Below, piece by piece: positions 32,543 through 45,300 of a DNA stretch of 64,000 nt. Location: contig CAJNDS010000613.1 of the NCBI GenBank assembly GCA_905221605.1, positions 100,001 through 164,000 on the forward strand, read 5' to 3'. The notes under the pieces were generated by a model. It saw only the letters and a program-made list of their open reading frames with translations, searched no databases and was not told the origin of the DNA. The translations under genes were made by a program, and so were the position numbers. Within the stretch, counting starts at the first letter, position 1. Each line of letters starts with the position of its first letter. This DNA is from Symbiodinium natans (taxonomy: Eukaryota > Sar > Dinophyceae > Suessiales > Symbiodiniaceae).

Positions 32543-35500
32543 TCAGGGAAGGACATGCAGGACCATCATGTTGGCCATGTGTGCGAGGAAGCCTCGGTGG
32601 TAGAAGCGTCGGCCGAACTTGTCAATCTCCATGAGGTAGTAAGCCTTGCAAACCCTAAACCCTAAGCCGCACATTGGGGGATGTGCTCTCCTGTACAGGT
32701 TCAAAAAGCTTGTTCGCAAAACAAAAAAACGAAACGGGATCCTGACTCGAAAAACACAGCATCTTGTAGGTTTAGGAGTTTTAGGGGATTTAGGGGTTTA
32801 GGGTTTAGGGCTAATGCAGGTTTTGGGATTTAGGGGTAGGGATGAGTCTTCCTCCTAAACCTTGAGCGGCCGAAGACATGTCTTGCGGTCCGCCCCCCCT
32901 GCGCTTCTGGGGTTTAAGTTTAGGGTTTGGGGTTTGGGGCCGCTTGGGGTTCTAGGATTTAAGCCTTGGGTTTAGAATATAGAAGGGGCCACAAAGTAGA
33001 GAAGTGACGGCATGTCATGTAAATGGCACCCTCGAAACCTCCCCGCCCAGGGTGCGTGGCTTCCGGGCATTTTCACTCAGAGTGTTCAGGTTTTGTAAAG
33101 TTCTCCCGAAATCATTCTTCCTTTTTTGAAGAGCTAAAGGCTTGAAGATTCCGGTGCTGCCCATTGCATCCTAAACCCTACTAAGGGGTGAGGGTTTAGG
33201 GTTTGGGGTGCATCCTACATCCTATTGTGGGTCTAGGCCCAGGGTTGCAGGAACCCCACAGCCCGACACGTGCCCCAGAGGCTCCAATACCCAAAAGACT
33301 AGAGACTTGAGGCCCTGACCACCCTGCCCGGGTTTAGAGTTTAGGGTTTAGGGTTTAGTGTTTAGGGTTGGGGCTGCAGGGCCTTCATTGGTTTAAGGTT
33401 TAGGGTCTAGGGCCCTGAGCATCAGGCATCCTCCTCATACTTCCACAGCGACACCTTGCAATTCCTCCACTGAAGCAGGAAGGCTGGGTTCAAGTATTAT
33501 TGAGTTGGTATATAGGGATTATAGGGGGTTGAAAAGGTCTTAACGATTTATAGGGTCCCCCCCCATTGGTACCCCAAATCCCTGCCCCTTAACCCTAAAA
33601 ACACCACGGACCACAGAAAGGGAGAGAGAAACCCCCAACCTAAACCCGAAACCCTGAACCCTAAGCCCTGAAACCTAAACGCACCAATGAACCACAGGGG
33701 GAAGAAGGGCAAACCCGAAACCTGAACCCCTTTAACCCTGAACCCTGAACTGAAAACCCAGCACGAACCACAGGGGGGAGAGGGGAAACCCTAAACCTAC
33801 CATTACCCCGAACCTTGAACCCTAAACTCTAAACCCACCGTGAACCAATGGACCAAGGGGGTTCAGAGTGAAAATCCTGAACTCTCAGCCTAACCCCCCA
33901 TACCCATGAAACACAGACCATGAAACACAGGGGGGCGCCGGGAAGGGGGGGGGGGGGACCCTAAACCCACCATGCACCACGGGGGGGGGGGGGGGGGTGG
34001 CCGGTGTGCTGGCACATATGGGGGTTTAAAGGGCTTACAGGGGTTTTAAGGGTTTAAAGGGTCGAGGGTTTATAGGGTTTATGGGGTCTGTGCGGTTTCT
34101 CGAGTCTGGTTTTTTAGATTTATAGGGTTTAGGGCTTCGTGAAGCAACAACGCAGTGGGAGCACCCACCCTAAAGGGTTTAGGGCTTCGGGCCCGGCAAG
34201 CCGTAAATAGGGTTGTAAATACTGTTTAGGGTTCAGGGCTCAGGGTTTAGGGATCAGGGTTCAGGGAACCATAAAAACCCTGTTTAGGGTTTAGGCGTAG
34301 GGAACCATAAAACCCTAAACAACCGTCTCCTCCGTCCCGTAGGCTTGTAGTCGAACTTCATCCAGGTCCTCAGCGGCAGATGCCACTTACGTGAAGCCCG
34401 TTGGGACCGTCAAGGCAGTTGGGGCTTCCCTATAGAGCATGGCGTCGGGCTTGGGGTCAGGATCATCTTCGAGTATGGTCTTTGATAAGGTCTTGGATCG
34501 GGCCAAAGCCTACCGTAAGTTCTTAAAGCCTAAACCCCAAGCTTTAAACCGAACCCTTAAAGTCTTGTCGGGAAGGGCTTAGAGCGTGAAAATCATGAGG
34601 ACTGCACGAGGCCCAAACCTTGAACCCCGAAACCCCCATCCCCAAATCCTAAGCCCCAAACCCTAGAACCTAAACCCCCAAAACCCTAATGAAGCACGGG
34701 CTGAAGCACCATTGCCTTGGTGGTGAATGACACGGGGTACAAACGTGAAAATGCCAGCCACAGAGCTGGAGCTTACGGGCTCTGGGTAGGGACTAAGGGC
34801 CAAAAGGGGTACCCCATATACAGTCCCTGAAAAGAGTTCAGGAGGTTCTGGGTAGGGACTGTGGAGAGACATGTACCCGAGCCAATCCCTTAAAGGGGGC
34901 TCAGGTGGGAGGAGAGATGCGAAGATCTCGTAATTAAGATAAGAGAGCTGGAGTGGTTTAGGGTCTAGGGTTTAGGGTTTAGGGTTTAGGGTTTAGGGTG
35001 AGTGATGCCTTCAACGGGCAGCCGTGCTTGGTTGGCCCTTTAAACCCTTCGGACAATGGTTCTACATAAGACCCTTTCACCCAAACAAGCCTAAAACCCT
35101 AAACCCTAAACCCTAACCCCTAATCCCTAAACCCTAAACCCCTAAACCCCTAAAACCCAAAACCCAAAACCCAAAACCCTAAACCCCAAACAGAGGAAAC
35201 AGACGAGACAATCTCCAAAGGCCTCCGTGGAGTGCTCAGGGCTTCAGGTTTAGGAAATCTTTCCGGCGTCAGCTACAGAACCCCACAAACGGGAGCCCCA
35301 GTAGCCATATTCTACTAAGAGTACCATTTTTTGGGGGTTGGTTACTGTATAAGAGAACCTTGAACAAAAAAACGGGCAAAGGGGTGCCTGTGGGCTACCA
35401 AGACCCTAAACCATCAAGAAAAAACATGTTTTACAGGGGTCGCTTGGGCAGCGGCTCGATGTAGATCTTGTGCAGAGGGATGGAGGCTTCAGGCGTCATC

Positions 35501-38500
35501 TGGCAGAGGAACTGACAACACAGGCTTTGAGGGGGTTTGGGGTTTGGGTTTGGGGCTCAGGTTGTATCTTGTGGCGTCCATGCCCATCTCTGAGTAGAAG
35601 CTTCGTGCTATGCGCACCTGCTAGCTTAATCCTATTTTCTGATATACCCGAAAAACCCCTAGACACCCTTAAAACCCCAGAAAATCCGAAACACCCAAAA
35701 CAGTTTTTGCAACAAAGAAGTGCCTTGATGGAGTTGGGGTAGCACCCTAAACCGCCGTCTCGACCCCTAAACCCAAAAAAAACCTCCCGTGCCAGGTACA
35801 ACCCCCTATAAACACCCTAAACCCCAAAAAAAGCCTCCGGTGCCTTGGGGCAGAACCCCCGAAACCCCACACCTAAACCCTAAACCCTAAACCCTAAACC
35901 CAAAAAAACACCTCCGGTGCCTTGATGGAATTCCGGTAGAACTGGAGCTTCCAGATCTCCATGGGGTCGAAGAATGGCACGTCATCCACCTCCGAGCTGG
36001 GTCCACAGCTTAGGACGGCTGGGCCTGCTTTTGAGGGTTTAGGGTTTAGGGTTTAGGGTTCCGGGTTTGGGCGTTTTAGGGTTTACCGTGAACCCTAAAC
36101 CCTAAACCCTAAACCTGAAACCCTAAACCCCTACAGGCATATAGAAAGGAATGGGACTTCCTGGAGAGCCCTAAACCCTAAACCCTAACCCCTAAGACCT
36201 AAGATGAACCCAGGCTGGTCGCACCCGCATCTGGTACATGCTCGCCTGGGCAGGGCGCTCTTTTTGGGGTTGAATTAGGGCTTCTGGCATCAGGTTCAGT
36301 TTCTCTTAAGTTTTAGGAAACAGTTGGAATGTTAGGGTATTACCATTGTAGGGTTTCAGGGTATGTTTCGTTCAGTTTGGGTTGGCCAGGAGCTCAAGTC
36401 AAGTGCGCCCCACCCCCGCCACCCGCCGGAAAACCTTTGGGGCTTATTGCTTAGAGCTGAAAGGGACTCAACAACAAAGCCTACCTTTAGGGCTTTAGAG
36501 TTCAACTATATACGCAGAATACCATGGCTTTTCTTGGCGGTTGTCTTCAGATTAGGAGGGTCTAAGGGATGGGTCTAGTTCAAGGCAATCGAAACCCTAA
36601 ACCCTAAACCCTAAACCCTAAACCCTAAACCCTAAACCCTAAACCCTAAACCCTAAACCCTAAACCCAAAAAGGGGATTCTTTCTTGCTAGGGCTCCCTG
36701 CTTCGACCTTCGGGAGTGTTTTTTTGTTAGGGGCTCATGGGTGCATTGTGAGCGTTCATATCAGACACCCTAAGCCTCAAATTTAACATCAACCCTGTAG
36801 GCTCTAAACCCTAAACCCTAAACCCTAAACCCTAAACCCTAAACCCTAAACCCTAAACCCTAAACCCTAAACCCTAAACCCTAAACCTAAACCCCTAAAC
36901 CCAGAAAACCCCTAAACCCCAAATCCCCCGAACTCTGAGCAAGGTGGATGGCTGAGACCACCGGCAGCACAGCCGGAACCGTAGGTGAACACCAGGATGA
37001 TCTTGCCCAGTGCCTCGCGCTTAACAGCGCGGACGTGCGGTTTAGGGTTTAGGGTTTAGGGTTTAGGGTTTAGGGTTTAGGGTTTAGGGTTTAGGATTTA
37101 GGGTTTAGGGTTTAGGGTTTAGGGTTTAGGGTTTGGGGTTTAGGGTTTAGGGTTTAGGGTTCAGGGTTTGGGGTTTACGGTTTAGGGTTTGGGGTTTAGG
37201 GTTTAGGGTGCAAAGGGTACTCAGCCCGAGACGCTGTGAACTCTGTAAGGCCCCAAAGCTCCACTTGAAGGTTCATGGTTACCTAGAAGTAAGCTTACAA
37301 GCTATAAGTACCCAATACCCTACTCATAACCCCACTGATAAAAAGTACCCATGAGCTTTCAAGTACAGTCCCCACGTCCGAAACGCGCCCGAGCATGCCT
37401 GGAGGCTTGCGAGCTTGGGCTACTTCCCTGAAGGACTGCGGAAGACGGAGCCAGGAAACTTATGAGAATAAACGGCCCTGTTTTTGTATGCCCTAAGCCA
37501 GAAACCCTTAAAGCCCTCAAGCGCTGAAACCCGTAAACCCTGTATCGCTTAAACCCTGAAACCCTTCAACCCCAAACACCATCTTGGCTTTCGGGGGTAC
37601 GGTCGGTAGCTGTTGCCATTAAAAGGCAGCCCGGGGTTTGGGTTTAGGCCCGCCTGCTCCATCAAGTTCATGACCACGGAGGAGGTGTTCAGAAAGGACC
37701 TGTTCAGGGCTACCAGGGTTTAGTTTAGGGTTTAGGGGTCCCCCCCCTCTCTAAAGTTTGTGTGAAGACACTTTAGGCATATCAAAAGGACAAAAGCCCC
37801 ACAGAGGGGGTCAATGACTTCTCGTACTACTAGACGCTCCCTTTGTTATCTTCATGGTGCTTGGAGAAGCTTGCATTACATGTATCTAGGAGATATGAGG
37901 GGACATTATGGCTAGTTATGGCTCCAGTATCTCACATGCCCTGCGAAGCTGCGAAGCCTACACTTAGGCTTAGGCTCAAAATTCTTCAAAAAGCGTTGAA
38001 AAACACCAAACCTTGATTACGCGGCATGGTCTTGGTTGAGCCACGGAATCTCAGAGCCTTGGGGCCCTAAACCCTAAACCCTAAACCCTAAACCCTAAAC
38101 CCTAAACCTTGAATCCATCTATGTAGGCCGGCAATGCTGCGTCCTCAGACTCACGCGAGACAGTGTGGCAGGGACCGATGATCTTCAGCAAGCTCACCTG
38201 CGTAGCAACCCTACACACCCCTAAACCCTAAACCCTAAACCCTAAACCCTAAACCCTAAACCATACACCTTAAACCCCAAACCTCAACACGAGTTAGGGG
38301 CCTGGTTGTCGAAACTTAGGGTTTAGGGTTTAGGGTCTAGGGCCGTCTAGGGTTGAGGGTTTCGGGCCAAAGACTAGGGTTTAGGGTTTAGGGTTTGGGG
38401 ATAGCCCCGCACCGCAGAGCTACTCAAGCTTTGCCTTTGGGGTTTGCCCCCGGTAGTCTAGACTCCACATGTACTTTCAGGCCCACCCGAGGCGCTGACC

Positions 38501-39302
38501 TCAGCTCTTAGTGCCAACCCCTACAAACCCTCAGCCGCAAGCCCTATGATCCCTACGCGAAAGTTCACCGGGTACTAATTAGTAGGACTACATAAGTCCC
38601 CCCAAATCAGGTTTCAATCACGGTGACCCTTCTTGTAGCCCCACTTTCAAAGTACCAAGCACGCCCTGTTTCGGGTTTGGGGTTCAAACCCCAAACCCTA
38701 AACCCTAAACCCTAAACCCCAAACCCTAAACCCTAAACCCGAAGAAGCCGATACGTCGTTGGGGCCGTGGCCGAGGGAAGAAGCTTTTCCACTAGCAGAC
38801 GCTCCTCTTCAGCAATGTCTCAATGGGTTTAAGGCTTAGTTGCTGAGCTCATAAGCCCCAAAAAGTGTACACTTTCAGTTCTATAGGGGGATTATAGTAT
38901 CCCAAAAAGTGTAAAGTGTGCTCACTCAGCTACTAAGAAGGCGGTTTAAGGCTTAGGGTGTGGAATGAAAGTTGTTGCGCATCTGGTGTTCTTGTTGAGG
39001 TGTGGAGGCGGGCCTATAGGTAAGGTAACTATGGTCATATCCTTCGTTGGGGTACTTGTATAGCCCTACTTATAAGTAGCCATGAGCTTCGAAACTTCAA
39101 GCACTTGTGCGGCATTTTACTATTCTTAGAAAAATGTCTGTTAGCAAGCTTATGATTATGATTACAATTCTTCTTCTTATTTTTATGTGTTGTTTTTTGG
39201 GGGGTTGGAGGGGAGGGGTTGGGGGGGGGTTGGGGGGGGTTGGGGGGGGGGTTGGGGGGTGGGTGTGGGGGGGGGGGGGGGGGTTGGGGGGTTGGGGGGG
39301 GG

Positions 39303-39333
<31 letters not shown>

Positions 39334-42300
39334 ATGGGTTCACCTCCCAGAGCATGGAAAATTCATGGGTTCTCTTGCACGGTGCGAAGCCTACGTCCGG
39401 GATCTGAAAAGACACTAGCGCCGCGAAAGGACCCTTAAAACCCTGCACCCCAGCGCCTAAACCCTAAACCTGTTCAAAAACCTTGAAAGCCCTAAATGAA
39501 CCCTAAACCCCAAACCCCAAACCCCAAACCCCAAACCCTAAACCCTAAACCCTAAGCCCTGCATCCTGAGCCCAGAAGCCCTCTGTCCTTCTCATCTGGT
39601 TTGAGCCTCCCGCCCTCAGCACGGACAAGCCGCTCGAAAGCCTGAAGGGTCGAACTGGGACCAGGCCTAGGGAAAACCTCACGAATCTTCCGAAGAGGAA
39701 ACGGGTTTAGGGTTTAGGGTTCAGGGTTTAGGGTTTAGGGTTTAGGGTTTGGGGCATATTCTGGATTGTCAAAATTCGGGCTTTTGGCTTAGTCATATCG
39801 AATTGAGGACATAAATAAACAGAGAGATCATGGGATAGAGGGACCGTAACAGACATACAGGCAGGATAAAAGGCTTCGGGCAGTGTTCGTTGAGCAGTTC
39901 TCTGAATCAGCGACCCTTCTGAGCACCTCCGAGTATTCTAGGTCAATAAAAGTTCCCCTTGCGAGGACCTTGAGATTTTCAAAATACAAGCTGCAACATG
40001 AAACCCAGGGGTTTAGGGGGTTTAGGCGGTTTAGGGGGTTTAGGGGTACCCCCTCCCCAGATTTCTTGGGCCTTCTTCACGATGTGGAATCCTCCGCCGG
40101 TGTGGAAGACGTTGAGGTCAGTCACCTTCAGGACACATTCCCAGAAACTTAACCCTAAAGCCCGCTTCGAGTTACTGTAAGGGTTGCTCCAAGGGGTTCT
40201 ACCTTGGACCCTTAAGGGTGGGTGGTGGGGTCCCTGTTTAAGGATTTTGGAAGGGAATATGAGGGCCATATTCGGAGTACATTGAGGGGAACCTTTAGGG
40301 GTACAACCCTTAGGGGTACGAGTCTTCATCCCTTGATTTTCGGACTTCAGGAATGCAAGGAGTTCCAGCAGAACGGCTCTGGGCCTGTGTGCAGGTGCAG
40401 ATGAACAAAGAGCACAAGAGGCAAACTGAAGACGCCAGTATTGCACCTGGTCATTGTAGAGACCCTTTCTTGCATCTAAATGGAATGGGTACTTTGGGCA
40501 GGTTGCATCATATTTGCATGGGAAGTCTGATGATCATCACATAAGCCCTGTGCATGGTGCAGAATCCCTCTGACCCTTCTGCGTAAACCTGAACCATACA
40601 CCCTAAACCCTTGAAACCCTTAACTTAAAGCCCTTTAGACCCCTGAAAGCCCTCTAAAACCCTGAGAACCCTCAGCACCCCCAAGCCCTTAAAGCCCTTA
40701 AAACTCTCAAAGCCGTCAAGAACCCTCAAGCCCTGTAAGAACCAAGCCCTGCTGCTGCAACAATCCTTAAAACCCCAAAATCAGTTAACGCCCTTAAACT
40801 TGAACCTCCAAAAACGAGAAAACCCTGAAGCCCTGTAACAGTCCTTAAACCCCCCAAAAGCCCTTTGAAGCAAACATGTAACTCTGGAACAGGACCTCGA
40901 GCGGGCCACGGCCGTTCAACTTCTGCCTGGGTCGAGGGGTTTAGGGGTTTAGGGAATTTAGGTGTAAGGGTTTAAGGGTTTAAGGGTTTAGGGTTTAGGG
41001 TTTAGGGTTAGGGTTTAGGGTTTAGGGTTTAGGGTTTAGGGTTTAGGGTTTAGGGTTTAGGGTTTAGGGTTTCGGGTTTAGGGTTTAGGGTTTAGGGTTT
41101 AGGGTTTAGGGTTTGGGGCTTAGGGTTTAGGGTTTAGGGTGTAGGGATTTTAGGGCTCAGTGGTTTAGGGTTTAGGGTTTAGGGTTTAGGGTTTAGGGTT
41201 TAGGGTTTAGGGAACTTCGGGCCTTAGGGATTGGAGGGGTTTAGGACTTAGGGCCTTGGGGGGTTTACGTTTTCAGAGCTTCGGCCCTCTGAATCAGCAC
41301 CCCTGCAGCCTGAGCTCCTGAAGCGGTGGATCCATACACCCTAACCTTACTAGTTTTAGGGTTTAGGGTTTAGCGGTTAGGGTTTAGGGGTTAGGGTTTA
41401 GGGGTTTAGGGTTTAGGGTTCAGGGTTTAGGGGTTTAGGGGGGAAGGACTAGGGAACTAGGTAGAGAACTACCCCCCCAATGTACAGCACATGAGGGGAT
41501 GATACAAAGGTTCCGAACATTCCCGACTTCCCTGCTACGGTTGAGCAGGCAACCCCTGAAACACGGGTTTAGGGTTTAGGGTTTAGGGTCTAGGTTCTAG
41601 GTTCTAGGGTCTAGGGTTTAGGGTTTAGGGTTTAGGGTTTAGGGTTTAGGGTTTAGGGTTTAGGGTTTAGGGTTTAGGGTTTAGGGACGCCCCGAAATCC
41701 TGAACACTTTCAGTGATCAGACTGGGCCCCTCTGCTTCAGCGTGGCGTGGCAGGCGTCGAGGGCCTGAGTCTCGCACTCCCTAACGATAGAAGGATCCTG
41801 ATGGGAACCCGCAACAAGGAACCCCAAGAATATAGCAGGAATAGAAAAGGAATAGAAGGACCCTGGTAATTCGGTATATTCCCAATGTATTCCTACTACA
41901 TTCTTGGGTTCCCTGTTTGGGGTTTCCATGAAAGTCCCGTTAAACGAGTCTCAACCCTCACCACTGAACCCAGGGCCAAAACCCTAAAAAGACAAAACAT
42001 CCTTATGAGCTGTGACCTCCGACTAGGCGGTTGGGTCCAGCAACTTTGTTTGCCTGTTATTTTTTTCTTTGTTTGAGGGGGGGGGGGGGGGTTGTGTTGG
42101 AGGTTCATGGGCGCTCATAAGTAATTATGGTGATAAATGGGGTAACTACGGATATAACCTGATTAAGGATACTCATAGCCCTACTATATAAGTTCTTCAT
42201 GAACCTCCCAAACCCTAAACCAGAAAACCCCCACACCCCTAAATCCCCTCAACCTAAACCCCCAAACCCTACAGACCCTAAAGCGCGTTGGTTGAGCTCA

Positions 42301-45300
42301 GCTTCTGAAAGAACCAGGTGACGACTCACCATGACGTGATGACTGAAAGCCCGTGTCTAAACCTCTTGAAGCCCGAGTTTATCATAGGGAGATTAATTAA
42401 GGGCTTAGGGGTTAGAGTTTAGGGGTCTTGGGGTCTTTGGAGGGGTTTCGGGTTTAGGCCCTAAACCCTAAACCCTAAACCCTAAACCCTGAACCCTAAA
42501 CCCTAAACCCTAAACCCCAAAAAAGGGGGAGGGGTCAGGGGTGCGGGAGCCGCGATCCCGGCATCCAGGTAGCACTCCACGCTGTACTTGCCATCCGTGA
42601 TGGGTGCCATGTCGTGCCTTAGGAGGGTGTAGGGGTTAGGGTTTAGGGTTTAGGGTTTAGGGTTTAGGGTTTAGGGTTTAGGGTTCAGGGTTTAGGTAGG
42701 GGGTTTTAGGGGTTTAGGGGCTTTAGGGTTTTTCATCGGACTCGGCCATGGGTAATAGACCCATTTTTGGCCAGCACAGGCCCTCGACTGCCTCAAGCCA
42801 CGGAAGCAAGGAAGGGGTTTAATTTTAATGGGGGATTGTTCCCATTCTTGGATGGGCTTTGATGAGTGCGACCCTAAACCCTAAACCCTAAACCCTAAAC
42901 CCTAAACCCTAAACCCTAAACCCTAAACCCTAAACCTTAAACCCTAAACCCTAAATCCTAAACCCTAAACCCTAAACCCTAAACCCTAAACCCTAACCCT
43001 AAACTTTCCCTAAACGCAGGCAAGGGCACCAGCCAACTGGCTTGCAGAAGTCGAAGCGGTGGAGGACGCAGGAGGCACCTGACTGCCTATACCCCTGAAT
43101 GACCCTCAACCCTAGGGTTTAGGGTTTAGGGTTTAGGGTTTAGGGTTAGGGTTTAGGGTTTAGGGTTTAGTGTTTAGGGTTTAGGGTTTAGGGTTTAGGG
43201 TTTAGGGTTTAGGGTTTAGGGTTTAGGGTTTAGGGTTTAGGGTTTAGGGGTTAGGGTTTAGGGTTTAGGGTTTAGGGTTTAGGGTTTAGGGTTTAGGTTT
43301 AGGGTTTAGGGCTTAGGGCTTAAGGTTTAGGGTTTAGGGTTTCGGGTTTAGGGTTTAGGGGCCCTAAGCCCCAGACCCTAAACCACAGCAACCCCAAACC
43401 CAGGGCAGCTCCCTACTGAAAGTAGGTGCCAGAAGAGGTACGTAACCATAGTTGATCAGAGGCCCCCTTCTGGACATCGTGAAGGTTGTTGGAAGAAGAA
43501 GAGGAAGGAGAAGAACAAGAAGAAACAGAATAATAAGCATTCCAAGCCGAATACACCGTCTGGGTACTTAGAGTTTAGGGTGCTTGGGGTTTAGGGTTTA
43601 GGTTTTACACTCAGTCCGTGTCCAAAATCTTAACAGTTGCGCTTGGGTTGAGGGCTCAAAGGCTTTGGGAGTTCAGGTTGGGCTGGAAACTTTGGGGAGA
43701 TCCAGGGGATCAGCCTGGGCGCCGGTTTAGGGTTTAGGGTTTAGGGTTTAGGGTTTAGGGTTGAGGGTTTCGGGTTTGTGGTGTTGGGGTGGCCTACTGT
43801 ACCTTGATTGAAGGTGTCGTTGATCTCGTACCGTTGCTTTAGGCTCTGGGAGGCTAGGTGCTCTGAAGGGATGAAGGCTTAGACTTTAGGGTTTAGGGTT
43901 TAGGGTTTAGGGTTTAGGGTTTAGGGTTTTAGGGTTTAGGGTTTAGGGTTTTGGGGTTTAGACTTTAGGGCGCAGTGAGCACTTGGATGTACCGGTGTTG
44001 AAACCACTCACCTTTCAAGCCTCCCACCTTGTGCCCCTATGTCGGGGACCCTGCCCTAACCCTGAAAGGCCTCCCCAACACCCGATGCTTGGAGGTTCAT
44101 GGGTACTTATAAGCAGGGTTCTGAGTTACGAGGTAGGGCAAGTATAGCTACAACCATGCTCAGGGTACTTGCAACCCTAGCTTTCAGCATCAAGAACCTC
44201 CAAGTAGATCCGGGAACCTTCTATACCCAAACCCTAAACCCTAAACCCTAAACCCTAAACCCTAAACCCTAAACCTTAAACCCTAAACCCTAAACCCTAA
44301 ACCGCCCTACAAAACCCAGAGGCCCACGAATCAGAGCCTTTTCAAGAACCATGTAACTTCCCTCGGACCCATACCCTAAACGCGCAACTCTGATTCCTAA
44401 ACCTGGGGCGCCCGACGCTGCGAGTGATGGGGCATCGGCGCATCCGGGAAGAACAAGGCGGCAGTCGTAGCCTGGGTTTTGGGGATTTGGGGGTTTGGGG
44501 TTTGGGGTTCAGGGTATAGGGTGTAGGGTTTAGGGCACCTTTAGGCATATTTCATGGTGTAAGTGACTAACACCCTTAAACAGACAAGGCCCAAGCTTAA
44601 CCTGCACTACAACCCACCCTCCCCCCCCCTGAAACTTGGAAGCCGAAAGCCTGGCAAGCACCAGGCTCTTCCTGAATTTATTTAGGGTTTAGGGTTTAGG
44701 GTTTAGGGTTTAGGGTTTAGGGTTTAGGGTTTAGGGTTTAGGGGATTAGGGAACTAAATCCGGTGCCCTACATAATCCCTTGAAGCCCCAATGGAAAGGG
44801 TTCCGTCTGAGCTAAACCCTAAACCCTAAACCCCAAACCCTAAACCCTAAACCCCCGTGAACCCTAAGCCCTGAGAACTAAGCCCTATCCCTAAACCCTG
44901 CTGTAGACCCTCAGCACGCCATCCTCCGGTTCTGGGCTGAGCAAAAGACCTGCGCCTCGAACCTGCATGGCATACAAGCCTTCTGGTTCTTTGGAATTAC
45001 CACTTCTTAGTACGAAGCTTGGGAAGAGGGTTTAGGGTTTAGGGTTTAGGGTTTAGGGTTTAGGGTTTAGGGTTTAGGGAGGTATAACATAAGCAGCCTG
45101 ATTTTCAAGTTCCCTTCTAACAAGCGATGTAAGGCATCTTGTTCCCTTGCTTCCCAGCGAAAGAGCTGGCTCTGGATCGAAGGCGGAGGTTGTGGCCCAG
45201 CTCGTCATGGAGACAACCATGTGGCACCAGCCACTGTCGGCCCTAGACCCGGAAACCCTAGACCCAAAAACCCTAAAACCCTAGACCCTAAACCCTAAAC

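Noticed and set aside
33422-33424. TGA after KYEEDA as the end of HMG-CoA synthase
   Set aside because: A GC donor just before it (33427) joins KYEED to AYYLMEIDKFGRRFY, the family's C-terminal motif, so the true stop is at 32545-32543.
39035-39448. Gly-rich and Pro-rich ORFs
   Set aside because: Produced by the G-rich tract; no coding flanks.
43490-43540. Lys/Glu-rich coding stretch (GAAGAAG run)
   Set aside because: Short purine-rich patch with no supporting splice or homology.
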